34,900 bases of DNA, taken from the NCBI GenBank assembly GCA_031550085.1, contig JAVBOY010000046.1, positions 1 to 34,900 of the forward strand, in the 5' to 3' direction. This DNA is from UBA4417 sp031550085 (GTDB lineage Bacteria > Bacteroidota > Bacteroidia > Bacteroidales > UBA4417). The notes beneath the pieces are model-generated. The model saw only the letters and a list, made by a program, of their open reading frames with translations. It was not told the origin of the DNA and did no database searches. Position numbers and translations under genes: made by a program. Shown here in pieces: positions 6,955 through 14,398 of the stretch; the stretch's first letter is position 1; each line of letters opens with the position of its first letter.

Positions 6955-8457
6955 ATGAAAAAACAACTATTTATTTTCATCTTATTTTGGGGTTCTTTTT
7001 TGTTACCTGCACAAAACACCTATTCGTTACGGTTTATAGGTAATTTGGAAGACCGGGTTTCGTGTTTGCTGGAAACCCGGGAAAAGAAATTTTTAGCTGT
7101 TGGGGGCGAATTTGACCCCCAAACCCATGTGAGAAAAACAAGCAAGGGGAAACTCTGGCAATTCGGATCGCCCACCGACACCCTGAGCAAAACCTTTGTG
7201 TACGGCGATACTTCCTGCTATTTTTCGCATATTTTCGAATTGCCAGGATCCGAATACCTGGTGTTCGGTAACGTAGATCTACCGCCTAACTATGCGAGCA
7301 AAGAACAGGCTTTGCTGATACTACGTTTGGACGCCTCGCTCAACGAAATCGAACACCGCATTATAACCGCGGAAGGTTATAAATATCTTATTTATCCTTA
7401 TGTGGAAAAATTCGGCGAAATGTTTTATGTATTCGCCAAGGCAGCGAATACCACAACCGGCCCTTCCTATCCCTGTATGATGAAACTCACGCCCCAATTA
7501 ACCCTCAAAAAATGCCGGGTACTTCCCAATCCAATTCTCCGCGATCAGATTCCTTTTGCGAAAGACTGCCTGATGACACCGGATTCGGGACAGTTGATTG
7601 TATTTGACGAATTTGCCTGCATTAATTTTTACGATACGGCTTTCAATTATCTTTACTCCAAGACTTTTCCCTATTCTTTCAATCCGGTAACATACGATCT
7701 GGAGGTAGCATATTACTGCTGGCCCATGACAGAATGGCTGACCGACAGCACCTTTCTGATGGCATGTACTCAACAACGCACCTTCAATGGAAATCACTGG
7801 GATTCAAGTTTGGGATTTTCAGAAATGGACACCTCGTTTTCTCTTGTTCCCGTCACTTTCATCGGCACACTGAGCGATCCGGACACGCTCCAATATCCCG
7901 CCACTTGGAAAGCATTCGATTTTAGAACTCCCGACAGCATCTTTTTCAGCGGAACCCAGAATCTTATCTCATGGCCTTATCCGGAGGAACCTTCGTGGAT
8001 TATCGCAGGCCAACTCAACCGCGATTTGGATATCCGGTTTCTACGATACTATGGAGGCGATGCTTATTACCGGGTGGAATATACCCTTCTCACTTCCGAC
8101 GGCGGCTTTATGATTGCCGCCAGCCGCTACGATTACCGGGAACCGGAATGTATATATGATGCATTCTTTTTAAAGCTCAATGCTGAAGGGCAAATTGTCG
8201 GTACTTCCAAGCCGGATGTTTGTCCCGAAAGTATTTTCAACCTGTATCCCAATCCGGCAAGCGAAGCATTCACGCTGTTGCTGGCTCCACCCAAAGCGGA
8301 AATGCAATTATATAGCTTGCAAGGACAAACCGTACTCACCCAAACACTTACCCGGGGCGAGAACCGCATTACCTGCCAATCCCTGAAGCCCGGAACCTAC
8401 CTCTGCAAAGTGGTTTCTCCTCAATTTACCGAAACCAAAAAGATAATCATCAAATAA
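6955..8457 (+). CDS. Type IX secretion cargo protein (type A sorting domain)
   Basis: A 500-residue secreted protein with a signal peptide (KKQLFIFILFWGSFLLPAQ). The large middle part (residues 25-410) alternates short beta strands with aromatic-rich turns (LRFIGNLEDRV, YLVFGNVDLPP, GGFMIAASRYDYRE) and looks like a beta-propeller or similar all-beta repeat fold. The last 75 residues form a T9SS type A sorting domain: FNLYPNPASEAFTLLL, then LYSLQGQTVL, LKPGTYLCKVVS and a final KKIIIK. Such proteins cross the outer membrane through the PorK-PorN machinery and are released or anchored after removal of the tail. Function beyond secretion is unknown. The spacing suggests a separate transcription unit. 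Confidence 0.85.
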   Translation: MKKQLFIFILFWGSFLLPAQNTYSLRFIGNLEDRVSCLLETREKKFLAVGGEFDPQTHVRKTSKGKLWQFGSPTDTLSKTFVYGDTSCYFSHIFELPGSEYLVFGNVDLPPNYASKEQALLILRLDASLNEIEHRIITAEGYKYLIYPYVEKFGEMFYVFAKAANTTTGPSYPCMMKLTPQLTLKKCRVLPNPILRDQIPFAKDCLMTPDSGQLIVFDEFACINFYDTAFNYLYSKTFPYSFNPVTYDLEVAYYCWPMTEWLTDSTFLMACTQQRTFNGNHWDSSLGFSEMDTSFSLVPVTFIGTLSDPDTLQYPATWKAFDFRTPDSIFFSGTQNLISWPYPEEPSWIIAGQLNRDLDIRFLRYYGGDAYYRVEYTLLTSDGGFMIAASRYDYREPECIYDAFFLKLNAEGQIVGTSKPDVCPESIFNLYPNPASEAFTLLLAPPKAEMQLYSLQGQTVLTQTLTRGENRITCQSLKPGTYLCKVVSPQFTETKKIIIK

Positions 8458-8554
8458 CTTTTTTATTGGGTAATATTTGAAAATAAAACACATTCAATCA
8501 GTATATTATCAACAAATAAGGAATTAGCACATATGGCAAGATAAAAATAAATCA

Positions 8555-8584
8555 TTTGAGTGAAATTTCGAATGATTATCTTTG
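8555..8584 (+). promoter_or_regulatory. Promoter with a long leader before the 250-aa gene
   Basis: TTTG at 8555-8558, an 18-bp spacer, then TATCTTTG at 8577-8584. This is a good match to the -33/-7 consensus apart from a slightly short spacer. Transcription would begin near 8590, leaving a leader of about 160 nt before ATG 8754. Confidence 0.5.
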
Positions 8585-8753
8585 CATAAACAACGGTGAC
8601 ACTAACTGAAATAGAATTGTTAGAGAGTCGTCAGCATTTTATCAGATCTAACTGGATAAGCCGATTTCAGCCCCTTTTAATTTAAAATTGTAACGGTTTT
8701 GCCATTGGCAAATAATTCCTTAATGTCTTACTATAAAGTATATTCATGTAAAA

Positions 8754-9506
8754 ATGGCAAAGGAAATATACTACTATTTCAGTTCAAATAGTCCTTACTC
8801 TCACAATATGCATACCATTGAATTTTTGAGAAAAGAAATGGCTATTACAGTTAATGAAAATTGGGAAAATTCTCCTTCTATAGATGTGGAAATGGAGGAT
8901 GGTATATGCCAAGAATTGCCGGAACAGAATCAATATACGAAAGTAAAGAAAATACTCCCTGAATTGTTTGAGTCATATTACATCGATACAATTCAATACC
9001 TCAGCCGTAATTTCCTGGAGAAAGCCGAATATTATCTGGAAGCCTCGTCCCATTCATTTCGAATTGAGTGTTATACAGATAAAGAACGACTTTTGATTTA
9101 CACTAGCAAAACGCCTAGTAATTTCAATTGTAGAATTTCGTTGTGTCCCGGACTAAGCGGAAGAAGTGAAGCGAGAAAAAAGCATAAACTTTTAGCCGTA
9201 GAGGTAGTAAAACAATTTTTTCAATTAACATTAGAATTTTTGTATAACCGAAAAAACCTTGAAAATTTAAAAGACGAATACTTCAAACAAATCTCTTTAT
9301 TAGTAAAAGAAGATAAGCCGATTTCAGGGCTAATTCTTAATGCAGATTTGGCGTTTAATGGCATAAGGGAACAAATTTTATACAGAATAAACGAGCTTGA
9401 AAACAGGCTTATCCATTTTGACGAAGAACCGAATAAAAGACTGGAACTAAGAGGTGAATTGAAAGGCTTGAAATATAGCTTAAAAATTCTGAACACCAAT
9501 AGGTGA
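8754..9506 (+). CDS. Conserved-looking protein, unknown function
   Basis: A 250-residue cytoplasmic protein; no signal peptide or membrane helix is seen. The N-terminal third is acidic (SIDVEMEDGICQELPEQNQ). Residues 130-150 are basic (CPGLSGRSEARKKHKLLAVE), and the C-terminal half is strongly helical and heptad-like (LEFLYNRKNLENLKDEYFKQ, then EQILYRINELENRLIHFDEE), suggesting a coiled coil or helical bundle. I do not recognise the family. It is preceded by a good promoter and a leader of about 160 nt, and it stands alone between the T9SS gene and the ATPase gene on the other strand. Codon use and AT content match the accessory block. Confidence 0.65.
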   Translation: MAKEIYYYFSSNSPYSHNMHTIEFLRKEMAITVNENWENSPSIDVEMEDGICQELPEQNQYTKVKKILPELFESYYIDTIQYLSRNFLEKAEYYLEASSHSFRIECYTDKERLLIYTSKTPSNFNCRISLCPGLSGRSEARKKHKLLAVEVVKQFFQLTLEFLYNRKNLENLKDEYFKQISLLVKEDKPISGLILNADLAFNGIREQILYRINELENRLIHFDEEPNKRLELRGELKGLKYSLKILNTNR

Positions 9507-9685
9507 TTTATGTATCCAATTCTTTTTTGGTAAAGTTCCCTGACAACTAAGTTTCATCCCATTACAGAAATTACAATTCCGAAATGCACAGTTCCGAAAC
9601 GGGTGTTTCTACAATTCAAAATATGGTGTAAAACGTAAGAGGCAAATCGAAAGAGGGAATTCCATATTTCGAAGGAAATATTGGA

Positions 9686-9725
9686 ATGTTCCGGAAAATC
9701 AAAATAATCTGATTTTTTGGAACAT
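9686..9725. repeat. Imperfect palindrome downstream of the AAA ATPase gene
   Basis: A 40-bp imperfect palindrome (arms match at 16 of 20 positions) that begins ATGTTCCGGAAAATCAAAAT. It is identical at 36 of 40 positions to the central part of the perfect palindrome upstream of the same gene (11071-11112). It starts 22 bp beyond the stop codon. Similarity to the upstream site seems to continue past the palindrome (AATATTTCC versus AGTATTTTTG), but the -7 element is not intact here. Confidence 0.7.
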
Positions 9726-9747
9726 AATAATTGGGTATCGTTTTTTC

Positions 9748-11043
9748 TTAAATGCAAAAAACGGCATATAAAGGCACTGATTTTATTCCGTTTTCGAAGC
9801 CAAAATTCTTTTTGGATATGCGGATAGAATACGGTGATTTATATTTTTCAACGAAGACGCCTAAACTCCTTGAGCGATTCCTCATGCTTTTTTTTACTTC
9901 CACAGGAATAACCGCATCATCCACCTGAAGAACAAAATCAACTTCGGCCTTGCCGTCACTTTGCCAGTACAGTGTTTCATATCCTTTGGAAGCCAGCACC
10001 TGCGCCACATAATTTTCAGTCATAGCCCCAAAAAAAGTATTATCTACTTCAATCGGTGACAATATGGTTTGTAATGGGATCTTCGACCGTAACGTAAGAA
10101 TCCCTATATCCGCCATATACAATTTAAAGTTTATCAAATCGACATAGGCATTTACCGGAATGTAACCATGCTCCAAACGTTGGCATTTAAGGGCAATTCC
10201 TGCAAGGATAAGCCATTCGATAGCTTCTCCAAAAATGGTGGCCGTACCTCCTCTTTGGATGACTTTATACTGGAATTTTGTATTTTCTTTGGCTAACTGC
10301 GCCGGAATAGAGTTGTAACAAGCCCTGATTTTAATACTGGTTGCCGGGTCTGCGTATTTTGCCATATCGGCAATATATTCACTCAAAATATTATTTTGGA
10401 CAGGCTGTACTTTAACAAAGCTTCCTGTTTCGATAAACGTCACTACAGCAGCAGGCATGCCTCCTATGATGAAATATTTTTTATACATATCCAGTGCTAC
10501 TTCATGCAACGCTTCCGGCATAGCTTCATTTTTAGCATAATGGGACTTTATCTCTTCTGCTAATTTCTCGCTATTCATCGCCCACAAAAATTCTTCAAAA
10601 TCCAACGGATACATGTTTATTTCATTGACTTTGCCCACAGGGAAAGAATATTTTTCCCGGTTGATAGCCACGCCCAACAATGAACCGGCTGCTATAATAT
10701 GGTGTTCCGGTGTTTGTTCGCAGAAATATTTTAATGCAGTCAATGCCCTTTCGCAGGCTTGTATCTCGTCAAAGAATATAAGTGTTTTCCCGGGGATAAT
10801 CTCCTGCATTTTTGTCGCTTCAAGGTATTGAATGATTTTTTTAGGGGATAATTCCGCTTCCAGAAACTTGCAAAGGGTAGCCTCAATTTCCATATTCAGG
10901 TATAACACACTTTCATAATGTTCCTTACCAAATTGTTCCACAATATAGGTTTTACCTACCTGACGTGCTCCGTTGATAATTAATGGCATCCTTTTGGGGT
11001 TATTCTTCCATTCTACAAGGAAATTACTGATTCTTCTTTTCAT
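9748..11043 (-). CDS. AAA-type ATPase with C-terminal DUF4143 nuclease-like domain
   Basis: A 431-residue ATP-binding protein of the AAA_14 + DUF4143 architecture, usual length 380-450. Walker A is GARQVGKT (residues 25-32), Walker B is LIFFDEIQ (88-95) and a sensor-like IIAAGSLLG follows. The C-terminal domain carries EVDFVLQ...VIPVEVKKS, the D...E-x-K pattern of a PD-(D/E)XK-like fold. These proteins are abundant in Bacteroidota and archaea, often in several copies per genome, with unknown biological roles. A TATTTTTG -7 element (11059-11066) and TTTG -33 element (11086-11089, 19-bp spacing) lie on the minus strand just upstream; the -33 falls inside a perfect 42-bp palindrome. A related palindrome follows the gene, so the gene is bracketed. 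Start ATG 11043 sits directly before the Walker A region as usual. Confidence 0.88.
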   Translation of the reverse strand: MKRRISNFLVEWKNNPKRMPLIINGARQVGKTYIVEQFGKEHYESVLYLNMEIEATLCKFLEAELSPKKIIQYLEATKMQEIIPGKTLIFFDEIQACERALTALKYFCEQTPEHHIIAAGSLLGVAINREKYSFPVGKVNEINMYPLDFEEFLWAMNSEKLAEEIKSHYAKNEAMPEALHEVALDMYKKYFIIGGMPAAVVTFIETGSFVKVQPVQNNILSEYIADMAKYADPATSIKIRACYNSIPAQLAKENTKFQYKVIQRGGTATIFGEAIEWLILAGIALKCQRLEHGYIPVNAYVDLINFKLYMADIGILTLRSKIPLQTILSPIEVDNTFFGAMTENYVAQVLASKGYETLYWQSDGKAEVDFVLQVDDAVIPVEVKKSMRNRSRSLGVFVEKYKSPYSIRISKKNFGFENGIKSVPLYAVFCI

Positions 11044-11058
11044 TGGGCTATTTTTTTA

Positions 11059-11112
11059 CAAAAATACTGATATGTTCCGAAAAATCAAAATATTTTGATT
11101 TTTCGGAACATA
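11059..11112 (-). promoter_or_regulatory. Promoter plus perfect 42-bp palindromic operator of the ATPase gene
   Basis: Positions 11071-11112 form a perfect, loopless palindrome; each 21-nt arm begins TATGTTCCGAAAAATC. On the minus strand TTTG (11086-11089), 19 bp, then TATTTTTG (11059-11066) makes a good Bacteroidota promoter whose -33 element lies in the palindrome. A dimeric repressor bound here would block RNA polymerase. The start codon is 27 bp from the palindrome edge. Confidence 0.7.
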
Positions 11113-11186
11113 AAAATACTTTTTGCCAATTTTAGGCAGCCTATTAAAGCTTTGTAATTTTATGGGCAGTGACTAAAAAGTCTACA

Positions 11187-11324
11187 TTAGTCAATTTTAA
11201 TTACTTTTTCAGGATTAAATGTATGATGTTCGTTGTGGAATACATACCCCAACTGATTACTCACACATTTGGTTTTTCCGATGACTGGTACTACGAACGT
11301 TCGGATTAGTTTTCTTTTCTTCCG
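11187..11324 (-). pseudogene. Out-of-frame gene remnant overlapping the nucleotidyltransferase 3' end
   Basis: A minus-strand frame, different from that of the nucleotidyltransferase, is open for about 45 codons with no start. It reads like the C-terminus of a protein (TFVVPVIGKTKCVSNQLGYV then FHNEHHTFNPEKVIKID). It overlaps the last part of the nucleotidyltransferase gene. I do not recognise its family. It may mark a deletion junction or a frameshift. Confidence 0.3.
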
Positions 11325-11841
11325 TCAAATTCAAGAAAGCTTTTACTTTCAGACACAAAAGGGACAACGGGTCGGCAATACGAATACCTTCTTCAATGAT
11401 ACTGCTATCAATGGTGTGACGATAATATTCTTCATCTAACAAAATTGCCGAAAGACTTGGAACTTCTTCGCCGACAGGAATGGGTGTCAAATGAAAGCCT
11501 GTTGGTTCGCCCAACACGTCAGGAAATTTAGATAGCAATTCGATTTGCACCGGAAAACCGTTTTTCGGATTGATAAACCGGAATAACTCGGTTACCGGCT
11601 CTTTATCTTCGCGCTTTCGTTGGCGGGTTTCATATTCGCCTTCAACAATAAAGTCCCAAAAACGTTGACCAAATTCGGGTGTCATTTTTTCAATGACCAA
11701 TATCATGTCAATATCGTCGGTTGCCCGCGGACGCATATCGGTGTCCCGCAAAGCAATATCGCAAGCTGTTCCACCGATGATAACATAGTTATCTTCAAAT
11801 CCGGTGAAGTGTTCTTTGAATTTTTCTAGCCCTTTTACCAT
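11257..11841 (-). CDS. AbiEii-like nucleotidyltransferase (toxin-like), probably C-terminally altered
   Basis: A 194-residue protein with the nucleotidyltransferase signature of the AbiEii/AbiGii toxin superfamily. It has GGTACDIAL (residues 23-31), the metal-binding pair Asp43 and Asp45 in RATDDIDMIL, and a later Glu in VQIELLSKFPDV. AbiEii proteins are GTP-binding nucleotidyltransferases that act as type IV or related toxins. After LKVKAFLNLTEEKKTNPNVR the sequence becomes atypical (STSHRKNQMCE) and stops, while family members usually continue with a helix of the type D.xKHRxDVxxL. I infer a truncation or frameshift, supported by an overlapping open frame. The start overlaps the upstream regulator gene by 7 bp, so the pair is translationally coupled in the antitoxin-then-toxin order. 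Confidence 0.75.
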   Translation of the reverse strand: MVKGLEKFKEHFTGFEDNYVIIGGTACDIALRDTDMRPRATDDIDMILVIEKMTPEFGQRFWDFIVEGEYETRQRKREDKEPVTELFRFINPKNGFPVQIELLSKFPDVLGEPTGFHLTPIPVGEEVPSLSAILLDEEYYRHTIDSSIIEEGIRIADPLSLLCLKVKAFLNLTEEKKTNPNVRSTSHRKNQMCE

Positions 11842-12797
11842 TCCATTTCCTCTATCATTATTTCCAATTCTTTTTCAATCCGTGAATCCGGGTGGTCTTT
11901 CATCGACAAGAACAATGACAGTTTATCGACTATATCACCGTTCGATTGATAGGGTATCGTTACCGGATATTTCCATACTTCGATTTTGTGCAAACCTTCT
12001 ATTTCATTGTACTGACCATCTGCCGGATTGAATTGTTTATCCCATATTGCTATTGTTCCGTATTGTTCGGGATTTAAGTGAGAATAGTGAGATAAAGCAT
12101 TTACCCCACTGATACTGAAATTGCCTTTGGGCTTAGCATCACAATAGAAGACTTTCTTAATGGGTGATGACAAATAACTTTGAGCTTTTGTCCATAGTTC
12201 ACGCTTAGAATCTTTAAAACGAATGAATTTTATTCCGGTATCATCTTGAATTTCCGTATCGCACAATTGGCAGTTCTCAAGACTTGTAACGGCACGCGCT
12301 AATGTCACATAGTTGTAAGGTGCTATTTCTTCCAACTTCTTAATCGTAAATTCATTTTCGTTTTTCTCATCCAAGAGATAATATAGTAGCACATATTGCG
12401 CCGCAGGGGTTAATCTCGTTGGATTCTTATCCCGCTTTTTAGCCTGAACATTCACAATTAAAGATGGTAGAAAAGCGTACTTCTTCGAAATAATAAAATA
12501 TACCCCTTGATTTATGAGGCGTTCCCGTTCATAATAGGTTAACGAATCCAATAGAACAACAACGGGCATATCCATAACCATTTCCACCTGTCTAGTAACC
12601 TTTTTATAGCTACCCGGGGTTATTGATTCTTGTTTGTTTTTGGCTTGAATAACACATAAAATCTGATTGTTGAAGTCCATCGTATAAAACGAAAACCGCA
12701 AAAGCATGTCGGCATTTAGTCCACGCAGCTTATCGCGTTTTATTGGAATTAATTCTTTCTCAACACCTAATATTGAAGTTATATTATTCATAATCAA
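11835..12797 (-). CDS. AbiEi/MarR-like winged-helix regulator (antitoxin-like)
   Basis: A 320-residue protein paired with the nucleotidyltransferase. Residues 20-120 form an alpha/beta N-terminal region ending in RERLINQGVYFIISKKYAFL. This resembles the 'RkrLIekgIpFivP..qlYlP' stretch that I remember from MarR-like proteins encoded beside AbiEii-type nucleotidyltransferases. A winged helix follows at about residues 130-190 (LTPAAQYVLLYYLLDE, YNYVTLARAVTSLENCQL). The C-terminal half could be the toxin-neutralising domain. It is the first gene of a two-gene unit, overlaps the toxin start by 7 bp, and sits 12 bp behind a 45-bp inverted repeat covering the promoter. Autorepression by this protein is therefore likely, as shown for AbiEi. 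Antitoxin activity itself is inferred. Confidence 0.72.
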   Translation of the reverse strand: MIMNNITSILGVEKELIPIKRDKLRGLNADMLLRFSFYTMDFNNQILCVIQAKNKQESITPGSYKKVTRQVEMVMDMPVVVLLDSLTYYERERLINQGVYFIISKKYAFLPSLIVNVQAKKRDKNPTRLTPAAQYVLLYYLLDEKNENEFTIKKLEEIAPYNYVTLARAVTSLENCQLCDTEIQDDTGIKFIRFKDSKRELWTKAQSYLSSPIKKVFYCDAKPKGNFSISGVNALSHYSHLNPEQYGTIAIWDKQFNPADGQYNEIEGLHKIEVWKYPVTIPYQSNGDIVDKLSLFLSMKDHPDSRIEKELEIMIEEMEW

Positions 12798-12808
12798 TCG
12801 TTATCAAT

Positions 12809-12876
12809 TATTTTTGCATCGTTATCACATATAGTGATAACGATGCAAAAATAGCGATAATAGTTGGATCTGCAAA
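12809..12876 (-). promoter_or_regulatory. Operator (45-bp inverted repeat) overlapping the TA-like promoter
   Basis: Two perfect 20-bp arms (12809-12828 and 12834-12853; GTGATAACGATGCAAAAATA and its complement) flank a 5-bp centre, ATATA. On the minus strand TTTG at 12873-12876, a 19-bp spacer and TATTTTTG at 12846-12853 form a promoter whose -7 element is the outer part of one arm. A further CGTTATCA half-site lies at 12799-12806, right before the start codon. The arrangement predicts repression by the gene product. Confidence 0.75.
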
Positions 12877-12899
12877 CTCACAAGTGAAATATCTTAGTT

Positions 12900-14150
12900 T
12901 TATGAACCCGTACTTTTTTGTAAAACAGGATGCATGATACTTCCAAACTTCTCTTTCAAAACACGCATATCATCGCCGACTTTCTTGTCAAGAACTTTGG
13001 CATAATGTTGCGTTGTTTTCAAACTCTTATGCCCAAGCATTTTCGAAACCGTTTCAATAGGAACGCCATTGGCGAGCGTGACTGTGTTCGAGAATGTATG
13101 TCTGGCAATGTGGAACGTCAATTCCTTATTGATTTCACAGAGGTCGGCAATTTCCTTTAAATAGGCGTTCATCTTTTGATTACTTAAAACAGGTAAAAGG
13201 CGGCCGCTGTTTTGCACTTGCGGATGCTCGCTGTATTTTTCGAGAATAGCAGAAGCAATGGGAAGCAGAGGAATAGTTGAACGGGTATCGGTTTTAGTCC
13301 GGTTAATAAATATCCAACGCTCACCGTCAATGCCCATACCGATATGATTCCGTGTGAGTTTTTGTACATCAGCATAGGCCAAGCCGGTCATGCAGCTAAA
13401 CAGGAAAATATCTTTGACAATATTCAGTCGTTCAATCGTGAATTTTTTCATCATCAGGGTTTCGATTTCACTCTGGTCAAGGATAACGCGTTCCACTTCC
13501 TTGAGTTTATTTTTATAGTTGATGAACGGATTACGTTCTATCCAACCATTGGCCAAACAAATACGGATAATCTTCCCGAAAGCTTTCATGTGTTTGACAA
13601 CCGTGTTTTGTGCACAGTTGCATTCCGACTTTAGGTAAAATTCAAATCCGGTAATAAATTCGTGATTGATTTCCCGGATATCGATATCGGATACTTTGTA
13701 TTTCCACTGTAAAAATTCCTGAATGTGTTTGAGCGAGGTTTTGAAACGTACATGTGTTGCTGGTGCATAATCTTTTCCTATAAGTACCTCGATCTCATCA
13801 TTATGTTTTTGAAAAATGGGAACAAGCATGTAATTACGCTTTTCAATGCCTAACATTTTGTTACGCATGTTTTCGGCATTTACCAACTTATTCTCTCTAA
13901 TTAGAGCTTGCTGATGTTCGTAAACTTTAGCTTTTAGAATATCCAAATACATATTAATGGCTTTGGATTCGCCCGAAGTGCCTTTCATACAACTTCCTTC
14001 AACCGACCATTTGTCGGGATGTGTGTAGCGTTTGGTGCTGAATTCGATGCGTTCGCCATCGACCGTTACACGTAAATAGATTGGAATTAATCCGTCGGCG
14101 GTAGTTTTTGCTCTCTTTGCGTAAAAGAGAATGGAAAGTTTTGTGTTCAT
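12900..14150 (-). CDS. Bacteroides-type tyrosine integrase
   Basis: A 416-residue integrase with an N-terminal arm-binding domain (residues 3-90, LSILFYAKRAKTTADGLIPI), a SAM-like core-binding domain (about 107-205) and a catalytic domain (220-400). His347 and Arg350 (HIARHTF), His374 (MLGHKS) and the nucleophile Tyr383 (QHYAKV) are visible. The first catalytic Arg is replaced: the motif reads TGLAYAD with Ala258 where TGLR is usual. Loss of Arg I is known in the CTnDOT integrase group. The frame extends to an ATG at 14273, but a TAATTTTG -7 element at 14174-14181 with CTTG 20 bp upstream points to ATG 14150. The gene lies 249 bp from the 3' end of tRNA-Asp, a typical integration target, although no second copy of the tRNA end is found in the window. 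Confidence 0.88.
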   Translation of the reverse strand: MNTKLSILFYAKRAKTTADGLIPIYLRVTVDGERIEFSTKRYTHPDKWSVEGSCMKGTSGESKAINMYLDILKAKVYEHQQALIRENKLVNAENMRNKMLGIEKRNYMLVPIFQKHNDEIEVLIGKDYAPATHVRFKTSLKHIQEFLQWKYKVSDIDIREINHEFITGFEFYLKSECNCAQNTVVKHMKAFGKIIRICLANGWIERNPFINYKNKLKEVERVILDQSEIETLMMKKFTIERLNIVKDIFLFSCMTGLAYADVQKLTRNHIGMGIDGERWIFINRTKTDTRSTIPLLPIASAILEKYSEHPQVQNSGRLLPVLSNQKMNAYLKEIADLCEINKELTFHIARHTFSNTVTLANGVPIETVSKMLGHKSLKTTQHYAKVLDKKVGDDMRVLKEKFGSIMHPVLQKSTGS

Positions 14151-14173
14151 TTTTGTGGTAACCCTTAATGTGA

Positions 14174-14205
14174 CAAAATTACTTTTTCCACGATTAAAAA
14201 TCAAG
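14174..14205 (-). promoter_or_regulatory. Promoter of the integrase gene
   Basis: Minus-strand TAATTTTG (14174-14181) with CTTG (14202-14205) 20 bp upstream. It lies 24 bp before ATG 14150 and decides that start over the one at 14273. Confidence 0.5.
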
Positions 14206-14251
14206 ATGTTCAATGATTGAACTACTTGATTATGACCACTTTTTGAGCAAA

Positions 14252-14290
14252 TTCGGGTACCCGGGATTTTCAACTGTTCGGGTAACCGAA
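14252..14290. repeat. Two near-palindromic direct repeats upstream of the integrase
   Basis: TTCGGGTACCCG (14252-14263) and TTCGGGTAACCG (14277-14288) are 25 bp apart, measured start to start, and each is nearly self-complementary; the second extends to TTCGGGTAACCGAA. They lie between the integrase promoter and the tRNA-Asp terminator, where core or arm recombination sites or an operator could be expected. Confidence 0.45.
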
Positions 14291-14343
14291 TGGATTCCCT
14301 ACCGATTGATTTTTATTGAATTTTTTGAGCATTTTCAAAAAAC

Positions 14344-14379
14344 AAAAAGCTCGCAAAACATTGATTTTGCGAGCTTTTG
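14344..14379 (-). terminator. Terminator of tRNA-Asp (bidirectional)
   Basis: A strong hairpin, AAAAGCTCGCAAAA / TTTTGCGAGCTTTT (14345-14358 and 14365-14378), with a 6-nt loop. The arms end in A- and T-runs, so it can stop transcription in both directions. It sits 20 bp past the tRNA 3' end. Confidence 0.75.
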
Positions 14380-14398
14380 TCTTCTTTTGAACTTTTGT

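Noticed and set aside
8655..9327. An exact 16-bp direct repeat, GATAAGCCGATTTCAG, at 8655 and 9312
   Set aside because: One such match is not improbable in 35 kb, and no symmetry or further similarity surrounds the copies.
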